Shown: positions 56,501 to 64,000 of the stretch, piece by piece | How the letters are laid out: each line of letters opens with the position of its first letter | Position numbering within the stretch: the stretch's first letter is position 1 | Position numbers and translations under genes: made by a program | DNA from: Ciona intestinalis | Lineage: Eukaryota; Chordata; Ascidiacea; Phlebobranchia; Cionidae | DNA length: 64,000 bases | Direction of reading: 5' to 3' | NCBI RefSeq assembly: GCF_000224145.3 | Contig: NC_020173.2 | Span: 6,081,380 to 6,145,379 of the forward strand | The notes under the pieces: model-generated | The model's input: the letters and a program-made list of their open reading frames with translations, nothing else | The model's database searches: none | What the model was told of the DNA's origin: nothing

Positions 56501-59500
56501 TAAACCCCAGGTCCCATGGCATGCCTCACTGTAGGATCTCACCCATATAAAATAGAATGTGCATATACAGTGTTGGGGTAATGGGCCAACTCTGCCCTAA
56601 ATCCCAGGTCCCATGCCATGCCTCATTGTAGGACCTCACCCATAGAAAAATATAACATACACTGACATGCACATCTTGTATATTAACCCTACCGTGATCA
56701 GTTTCTGTAGGTGATAATGTCTCTGTTGGCCAATAAAAAGGACTCTAATAAAATATGCAAGGTATGCAAAAGGTTTCCTTTTCAACCTTACAAGGCGATT
56801 GCTAGCTTATAATACTAGGCTACAGTGACATTCATTATAACACGGGTGTTCTGTTTCATACACCTTGTGCCCGCTTACAAGTTACCACGTATGTAAATTT
56901 GTGGGCCATTTTATCTTCAATTTTAAGTAATACAATATAGGCACTGAGTTAACTGTTCCACCAACCTATTATCACCACTTATTTTCACTTCAAAATTTTG
57001 TATGAATGTGTTCTGTTTCATACACCTCGTGCCCCTTACAAGTTACTACGTATGTAACTTTGTGGTTATTATCTTTTTTGTTTTTAAAAATTAACTTTTA
57101 TGTAAAATAGTGTATTCCATTATAACACTTGCTACTTGTTTTATTTTAAGTCATAATCACCTGGAATCTGTAAAGAACCGATTCGTCCTGATCCCCCACT
57201 GTAATGTTAGAGATATCCCAACCAAACCTGCATGGGTAGATGTACCCAAGCTTGCATAGTAATGTGGCCAAGTGGGATGCCTCTGTGGTAAGGTATGAAT
57301 GGAAAACAAAACTTATTTAACTAAAATGTTATAAGTCCAGACACTGAGCACAGTTGGTTAGCGCGCCTGCCTTTAACCCAGAGGTAATGGGTCAAAGCTT
57401 GTCGCTGCTACCATTGTAGCCAAGTGAAATGCCTCTGTGGTAAGGTATGAACAACTTAGTTAACTACATTTGTAAATAAGTAGTTGATTTTCTGCAGGAC
57501 TTAATTTAACAAAGATAAAGTTTCGAAAATTTTAAAAATGAGGCGTAATCAATGAATGTAACTTGTTTATCCTGGCATGACAGGGCAACGACAGTCGTTA
57601 TAACACGGGTGTTCTGTTTCATACATCTCGTGCCCGTTTGCAAGTTACCGTGTATGTAACTTTGTGGTTGATTATTTTAACGTATGATCATAATAGACGA
57701 TATAGGCAAAGCACAATTGTATAACCATGTCATTTTGGCAGACATTGCTACCATTGTGGGTGTATATGTTATAGCTGCTAACAAATACGTTAAGCATTTT
57801 TGGTAGAAGTGTTGCTTTGGGCACAATGGTTCATTTAACCTAATGTATTCATATATTACCGGACTTTGATGTTATTTCCAGATTCTTCATCAACCATTCT
57901 ACTAAAGCTGCTGACGTAAATGCGTCAGGTACCCCGTATTTGTGACACTCCAGTTTAGAAGTACATGCAGATTTGCTGGCTTCTTCGCTGATGGTTGAAG
58001 GCATTTGCATTGTGGTTCTGATGCTCTCTTTCTCCCATTGCATGAGCAATATAAGTGCAGAAATCTGGGAAAGTTTTGGCTTAATTGAATTTGGAAGTCT
58101 ACAGTGAAATTCCACAATATAATTTTTGAGTTTTGAATTCTACAGTGAAATTCTACTTTTTGAGTTTTGAATTCTACAGTATAGAAGAAGTGATGAGTCT
58201 ACAAGTGTGTAGAAGTTAAGAACCATTGCAGGAAAGACAGTCGGTATGCAAATTAGTTGGGAGTTCTAGGTTTTAGGCAGAAAAAGTTGCCCTGGTAATT
58301 GGGGAACTCTGGCTTGGCCAAACTTAGAATCAGCAAAAATGAACGAAAGTCGTTATAACCTGAGTGCCTTGTTCCATACACTTCATGCCCGCTTACGAGT
58401 TAACATGTATGTAATTTGTTTATCCTCGCATGGCGGGGCAATGGCAGTCGTTATAACACGGGTGTTCTGTTCCATACACCTCGTGCCCGCTTAGGAGTTA
58501 CCGCGTGTGTAACTTATTTATGTATCCTTGCATGGCGGGTGCCCTGTTTTATACACCTTATGTCAGCTTTACGAGTCCGCATAACTTTGATATTCTATAT
58601 GCAGCTTTACCTTCGTATAAACGTACTGACGAGGTGGGAACTTCAAGTCTTGTCCATCAGCTACGCAATCGCCTTCCTATTAGAATGTATTGATATCAGG
58701 ATCATTATTGAGGAGTAAATGTAACTTGTTTATCTTCGCATGGCCGGAAAATGGTAGTCGTTAAACACGGGTGTTCTGTATCATACACCTCATGCCCGCT
58801 TACAAGTTACCAAGTATGTAACTTTGTTTTTGATTTTAACCACTGAGTTGGAGCAAAAGCCGTTAAGTGTCTTTCCTTAGTACAAATACACCCACAATGT
58901 TATAGCAGTCTCAATGCCACAACCTCCGGTATAAAGGTCCACTCGTGCCACAGCGACTAACAGTTATGTAATTTGACAATAAAGTAACTTAGTTATGTAC
59001 ATATACTGAACTACACCAATATATTGATCTCGGTTTTATAAAAAAAGTCAACTCTTACATTATGCTCCAGCGTTTCAACGTTGAGTGTAACTTCGTTAGC
59101 TTTTCCACTGCCTACTATCATCTCTCCGTCTTTGTCTATTCAATATAACGTTGTATGAATTATAAAGTGAAATATCCAACGAATTTGTGGGTATACGATT
59201 GAATAAATGAATGCATTATCCTCGCATGGCGGGGCAACAACAGTATTATAACACGGGTGTTCTGTTTCATACACCTCGTGCGAGCTTACAAGTTACCATG
59301 TATGTAATTTATTTATCCTCGCATGCCGGGGCAACGGCAGTCGTTATGACGTGGGTATTCTGTTTCATACACCTCGTACCCGCTTATGAGTTACCATGTA
59401 TGTAACTTTTATTCATTCTCGCATGGCGGAGCAACGACATTCGTTGCTACACAAGTGTTCCTCCCATACTTAAATGAGTAAGTGTATGATGCGTACCAAA

Positions 59501-59581
59501 TGCTGGAGTTATCAGCGCTCCTTCAAACGCTCGCTTCCAAGTTGTTATGGCCCATTGCGAGCCACGTCGAGCTGACGTCAT
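50501..59581 (-). CDS. R7-type regulator of G-protein signalling (DEP + RGS domains), divergent
   Basis: Fourteen exons in transcript order: 59581-59497, 59135-59059, 58064-57860, 57282-57161, 56744-56693, 56287-56226, 55823-55747, 53482-53298, 52948-52882, 52514-52407, 52032-51829, 51325-51107, 50794-50771, 50567-50501. The sum is 1554 nt, 517 aa, and every phase fits. R7 RGS proteins (RGS6/7/9/11) speed GTP hydrolysis by Gi/o alpha and bind Gbeta5. DEP domain at about residues 55-165 ([40 protein letters not shown]), R7 helical extension ([35 protein letters not shown]), a diverged GGL-like stretch ending YYNPW near 330, and the RGS domain at about 347-488 ([36 protein letters not shown]). 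The DEP contains an extra ~20-residue Ser/Thr-rich insertion and the linker is Lys-rich. The start codon is the least certain part. Confidence 0.88.
53545..55570. repeat. Large ~97-bp satellite array in an RGS-gene intron
   Basis: About 20 head-to-tail copies with a 97-bp period (GTGCATATAC starts at 53629 and 53726, for example). Most share a local variant (GTTAAAGTATTGGTCCCACT with CTCAGGCCCCATGGCATGCC). The edge copies carry the form found in other arrays (GTTGGGGTAATGGGCCAACT). Same family at 4240-4535, 10640-10830, 13035-13495, 28860-29445, 34320-34552, 40680-41185, 52690-52840 and 56400-56645. Several short frames here are repeat translations. Confidence 0.92.
55860..56008. mobile_element. 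Degenerate GTAGGGTGGGG-type element in an RGS-gene intron
   Basis: Retains CACCTTTAGAACATACTATC, CGTGTTTTAAACAATTA, a GATCTTTGTTTACTAACAAA block and GTGTCCCATATTCCCC. Its left terminus is lost. Confidence 0.6.
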
Positions 59582-59591
59582 CGTGACGTCA
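59573..59591. promoter_or_regulatory. Paired TGACGTCA sites at the RGS gene start
   Basis: Two perfect CRE/ATF palindromes, TGACGTCA at 59573-59580 and 59584-59591, 11 bp apart. The first overlaps the proposed start codon. CREB/ATF binding at a promoter this close to the start is plausible for a signalling gene but is inferred from sequence only. Confidence 0.45.
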
Positions 59592-62097
59592 CAGTAACCT
59601 ACTAATTATTTAACCTTCAAAATAAAATTGAAATTCGTTTAATAAGTTTATAGTACTGTGGGGTAAGATGGGCACCGCTAGCACATAATATAGTAGGGTG
59701 GGGGAAGGCGGGACACCTTTAGCACACAATATCCAAATATCCTGGTCGTTTTTTTAAACAATTACCAACGGTTTATGGGAGTCGTGAAGATACAGTTTTA
59801 TAATTCTTTGAATGTTCTTTGTTTACTGGGATGAGAAATCATAATGAAAAGGTGTCCCATCTTTCCCCACCCTACTATATATATGCGCATCCCATATTTC
59901 CTATTCGTATTTTTAACAATTAACATAATATAATTTTTAAAAACAATAACGATATTTGTCGAAACAAACGTTTCAATTGTTCCTTTCGCTGCGAACATTC
60001 GCGTGGACAATCTAGAATTCGTATTACGTTTTGTCTGTTTACAAACCATAGGCAATTGTCCGCATTTTAATCTATGTCATCCATTCGTGTGTTTTGAGTA
60101 TAGAGTGTTAATATTCCGCATGGCATAACATTGAAGTAGCAGGTTTAATATGACACGATGCATCTGGTCGTCAACGTTTTATAAGACAACAGTTGTTTCA
60201 TGCTGTTAGGTTGGGGCAAAATAGTCCATGTTATCTTTCTCTTTTAACCCATTTGGTGGTAAACAAAAACTATACGTTAGTATAGTAGGGTGGGGGGAGA
60301 CGGGACACCTTTTACCTCTATTTTCTCGCCCCGTTTAGTAGTAAACAAAGAACATTCAAGAAATTATAAAACTAAATGCCCCTGACTCCCATTGACCGTT
60401 AGTTATTGTTTAAAACACGATCAGAATATTTAGATATTATGTGCTTAAAGTGTCCCATCTTCTCCCACCCTACTATATATAATGTCCCACATTTAGAGTC
60501 GTGAGAATACGGTTATAATTCTATAAATATTCTTTGTTGAATACCAAATGGGACGATGTGTCCTCAAACTCAATCTGCTACTTTATACACATGGGCCAAC
60601 TTACCTAAACTCTTTATATGGTAGGGCGGGAGAAGATGGGACACCTTTACATTCTATTTCTCGTTAGCTGTTTAAAACACGGTCAAGATATTTGGATATT
60701 AGGTACTAAAGTATCCCGTCTTCCCCCACTCTATTATATTGTCAGTATAAAAAGTTGCTGCTGATAGAAACAAATCTTCGCATTCCTAAAGTTCAAGTCG
60801 CCTCCCTACGTGTTAAATAAACACTAGCAGCCACACAGCATTAATATTAAGCAAGCCTCCCTTAATAATAACGTTCTTCGCAGCACAATAGCTATTTAAC
60901 TAAATACCGCCATCCATAAAACGTTAAAATATTGATACGACGCTTGTATAAGATGCTGACCCGACGTATAGTTGTGAAAAAACTTAAAACGAAGCAAAAG
61001 TCACTTCTACAATTGCTCCACGTATATATAGTAGGGTGGGGGAAGATGGGACACCTCTTTATTCTATTTTTTATGTTGTGAGAAAACAGTTTTATAATTC
61101 ATTGAATGTTCTTTGTTTACTACCAAATGTGACAAGAAAATAGAGTGAAAAGGTGTCTCATCTTCCCCCGCTCTACTATATTATATATTACCCTCTACAT
61201 ATCCCATTAACTTGTATATGACCTTCTTTATACTTAACTTCCATTTCCTATATTTCTAACTGCTCAACTATACGACCATTTACTACGCTCTACTTATAAA
61301 ACATAAGCCTTTCAAATATCGATATTGTAACATCGCATACAGGCAGAGATATCCATCTCCAGATACTACGTTGTCAGTCTGCTGTAACCTCTTACGGACC
61401 ACGGCAGAGCCATAAAAATAATTACTCCGTGCAAATCCGGATAAGACACCAATGCAATGCGCGGTAATGGCCGTGAAAGCGACTGAGTTCCCTGATATTG
61501 AGTGTTCCAGTCATAGTGTGTAGAATCAAAATATGTCGCGCCTCAATTGCTCAATTGCTTGGGCGTATATAGTAGGGTGGGGGAAAGATGGGACACCTAT
61601 TCGTTATATTTTCTTGTCCTATATGGTAGTAAACAAAAATACATTCGAAGAATTATAAAACCATATCCTCACGACTCCCATAGATAGTTGTTAATTGTTT
61701 AAAACACGATCAGAATATTTTGATATTATGTTCTTAAAGATGTCCCATCTTACCCCATTCTACTATATACAAATAATGAGTAATGTAGACGTGAAAAACA
61801 AAAAGGAAAACGTTAGCACCAATTACGTAGCTCTGTTTATTAAAATTGGTAAACTGGCCAGAGTGTTGATCACGTTTAACCCCCAAAACTAAAGAAAGTC
61901 GCATCAAACGTTCTAAATTATGGTTTACAAATGCTCAAAAGTGTAGAAGTAACAACAACAGCGAAAACATAAGCACCAGTGTAACAGCATTCGCACATCG
62001 TTTAAAAGGATCAGAAAGAATTCCAAAGTAGCTCAAAGTAGTTTATATTGACTGCTAACAATTATCGCAACTATAGAATCGAGTCATACGTTATAAA
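59582..62097. other. Intergenic region between the SMPDL3-type gene and the RGS gene, packed with inverted-repeat elements
   Basis: No coding exon seen. GTAGGGTGGGG-type elements occupy 59692-59877, 60284-60476, 60621-60735 (short), 61030-61178 (short) and 61571-61767. Fragments of the ACTGTGGGGTAAGATG subtype occur at 59650-59690. The rest is unique AT-rich sequence. Confidence 0.6.
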
Positions 62098-64000
62098 TTA
62101 CAGCATCAAAATGCTTAGCACTGCACACGAAAACATCAACAAGTAAAACACAGGCACCAGTGTGATACCGCCGCTCACACATGCTTTATATTTCTCATAA
62201 TTAAGTTCTCTAACAGCGCAAACTTGGTTAAGTTGGCACTGCTTATCACAAGTTGCAAAGTTGTACGACACGGAATTGATCTCAGAAAACTTTTGCAACA
62301 TCTTTGTATCTTCTGATGTTTGATCCGAAACGTCAGCGGATGCGAGTCTCTTGCTTAATGCATCCCATGAGGAGGTTGTGAGGTCCGGAAGTTCAAAAGC
62401 AGACGTTGCTCTGTATTCTTCTAGCCAGTCTGCTCTTCCGTTATTATTCGCGTCCGGTAGGTTTAGATAATACTGTACGTAATCCTGTAAAATGTGAATT
62501 GGATTTTTAAACTGTATCTTGTAAGTACGCACTTAACCCACGGGGATATAGCTTCGAGGCTCGGTGCTGCTACTTTTTTATGCCATAGAGCGGTCACTCA
62601 TGGCTTGTATAATTTGTCAGTCGTACACCAAAACATCACCCACATAGTTACATATATTATGTGGTAAACCGGCAGCACGAGGTGCATGAAACAGAATAAA
62701 ACCTGTGGTTTAACGACTATCGTTGTCTCACCATACGAGGATAAATAAGTTACATACATGGTAACTTGTAAGTGGGCACGGAGTGTATGAAACAGTACAC
62801 CTGTATTATAACGACTGTCGTTGCCCCGCCATACGAGGATAAATAAGTTACATACTTGGTAACTTGTAAGCGGGTACGAGGTGTATGAAACAGAACACTC
62901 GTGTTATAACGACTGTCGTTGCCACGTCATGCGAGGATAAATAAGTTACATACATGGTAACTAGTAAGCAGGCACGGAGTGTATGAAACAGAACACCCGT
63001 GCTATAACGACTGTCGTTGCCCCGTCATGCGAGAATAAATAAGTTGAATACTTTAACTTAACTTTATCCATTTTTTGACCACAGTAAAATATACAGTAAA
63101 TACTACTTTGTCTATTTTTTATCTTTATTTTAAGTAAACCTACCGTTGGTATCATAGTCGTAACATCGTATTCAAACAACCTGACACCGGGGTTGTTCGC
63201 CCCATCCTTAGCGCCTGGTAGTGTCGTCATCCATGGTGTAACGCCTGGAGCTATCAGTAGGTTGGATATCTGTATGGGGGTTGTATGTAGTTATATAGTA
63301 GGGTGGGGGATGGACACCTTTAACACATAATATCTAAATATCTGGATCCACGGCCTACTAGAGATATGTTTACACCCAAACAATGGAAACAATGGGATAA
63401 TAATGATGGTTGTGACGTAAAATAGGCCTTCTAATTTCAAACGTAAAATGTGAATTATCAGGCCGTATCTCTAGTAGGCCGTGCTGGATCGTGTTTGAAC
63501 AATTAACAATTAACGGTCTATAGAAGTCGTGAGGATACGGTTTTATAATTCTTTTAATGTTCTTGTTTACTACCAAATGACGTGTGTCTTATGTTGTCAC
63601 CGAAACGTAACAGAGCGAATTGATTGTTTAAAAAGGGCGGCTCCGTACCAGTATGTATTTTAAATATGGTAGGGTGGGGGAAGATGGGACACCTTTTCAT
63701 CCTATTTTTTTCGTCCCATTTGGTAGCAAACAAAGAACATTCAGTGAATTATAAAACCGTATCGCACGACTCCCATAGACCGTTGTTCATTGTTTAAAAC
63801 ACGATCAGGATATTTAAAGAGTATGTACCAAAGTTGTCCCATCTTCCCTACTATATATATTATATAATATATATACTTACCGCTTTGTTATTTTCATCAT
63901 AAAACATTCGAAACGTATCCGTATGATGGTGGCCGAAAAATTGTCCGATTATGACATCACTGTATCTCCTTATGATGTCGACATAACGTTCATTGTATGA
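62098..64000 (-). CDS. Acid-sphingomyelinase-like phosphodiesterase 3 type (SMPDL3), C-terminal part
   Basis: Three exons in transcript order: 64000-63881 (cut by the window edge), 63269-63144, 62484-62098, all phase 0. The first carries a metallophosphatase metal-binding motif (VIIGQFFGHHHTDTFRMFYD). The second has PGVTPWMTTLPGA and NNPGVRLFEYD. The third has DYVQYYLNLPDANNNGRADW, SVSYNFATCDKQCQLNQVCA and a hydrophobic C-terminus (VPVFYLLMFSCAVLSILML). SMPDL3 enzymes are secreted or GPI-anchored, Zn-dependent phosphodiesterases. The hydrophobic tail resembles the GPI signal of SMPDL3B more than the soluble SMPDL3A. The N-terminal part lies beyond 64000. Confidence 0.9.
62640..63050. repeat. 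~98-bp repeat array (minus orientation) in an SMPDL3 intron
   Basis: About four copies of GGATAAATAAGTTACATACA, TGGTAACTTGTAAGCGGGTA, GAGGTGTATGAAACAGAACA, TCGTGTTATAACGACTGTCG. It sits between the last two exons. Confidence 0.85.
63297..63590. mobile_element. GTAGGGTGGGG-type element interrupted by another element
   Basis: Outer copy begins AGTAGGGTGGGGGATGGACA and is split at CTGGATC by the 63349-63483 insertion. It resumes GTGTTTGAACAATTAAC and GTCGTGAGGATACGGTTTTA, and lacks the usual right terminus. Confidence 0.7.
63349..63483. mobile_element. 135-bp nested inverted-repeat element
   Basis: Perfect 18-bp terminal inverted repeats CACGGCCTACTAGAGATA and TATCTCTAGTAGGCCGTG, flanked by a 7-bp direct repeat CTGGATC (63342-63348 and 63484-63490). 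No coding capacity. I saw no second copy in this window. Confidence 0.8.
63668..63853. mobile_element. GTAGGGTGGGG-type inverted-repeat element in an SMPDL3 intron
   Basis: A ~186-bp copy ending about 28 bp from the donor of the exon at 63881, from GTAGGGTGGGGGAAGATGGG to GTCCCATCTTCCCTACTA. Opposite internal orientation to the neighbouring copy at 63297. Confidence 0.8.

Overview
This is a window of AT-rich, intron-rich animal nuclear DNA. Genes were rebuilt by hand from exon similarity, GT-AG splice sites and phase agreement. The gene set, small exons, short intergenic gaps and swarms of short repeats fit a tunicate, most likely Ciona. That assignment rests on recognition of style and repeats, not on a search. 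There are two assembly gaps: 500 N at 6309-6808 and 50 N at 38824-38873.

Layout, left to right. 1-8025 (minus): the 5' half of an anoctamin/TMEM16 gene running off the left edge, with introns full of a ~190-bp GTAGGGTGGGG-type inverted-repeat element. 10473-42243 (plus): a head-to-tail cluster of four conserved housekeeping genes. These are ASCC2 (12 exons, 705 aa), TIMM44 (8 exons, 431 aa), SPC25 (single exon, 218 aa) and UPF1 (26 visible exons). UPF1 is interrupted: the exon encoding the end of its second helicase domain is absent. In its place lie first exons of two unrelated genes (an ESS2-like exon on minus, an FGGY sugar-kinase exon on plus), next to the 50-N gap. 42244-44929: UPF1 3' flank with an orphan terminal exon. 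44930-48534 (minus): a secreted/membrane ZP-domain protein (8 exons, 489 aa). 50501-59581 (minus): a complete divergent R7-type RGS gene (14 exons, 517 aa) with a 2-kb satellite array in one intron. 62098-64000 (minus): the 3' end of an acid-sphingomyelinase-like phosphodiesterase (SMPDL3 type), cut by the right edge.

The genes do not form one pathway. ASCC2 (ribosome rescue/alkylation repair), UPF1 (nonsense-mediated decay), TIMM44 (mitochondrial import) and SPC25 (kinetochore) are independent housekeeping functions. The repeat landscape is a major part of the window: a ~98-bp and a ~97-bp tandem family at many sites, the GTAGGGTGGGG element, tRNA-like SINE fragments, hAT-type elements with 7-9-bp target duplications (one inserted at a UPF1 3' splice site), and several gene-specific minisatellites.

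No prokaryotic system, CRISPR array or obviously new gene system was found. The most informative anomalies are the chimeric UPF1 locus, the transposon at the UPF1 exon 12 acceptor, and the duplicated acceptor in the ZP gene that could switch membrane to soluble protein.
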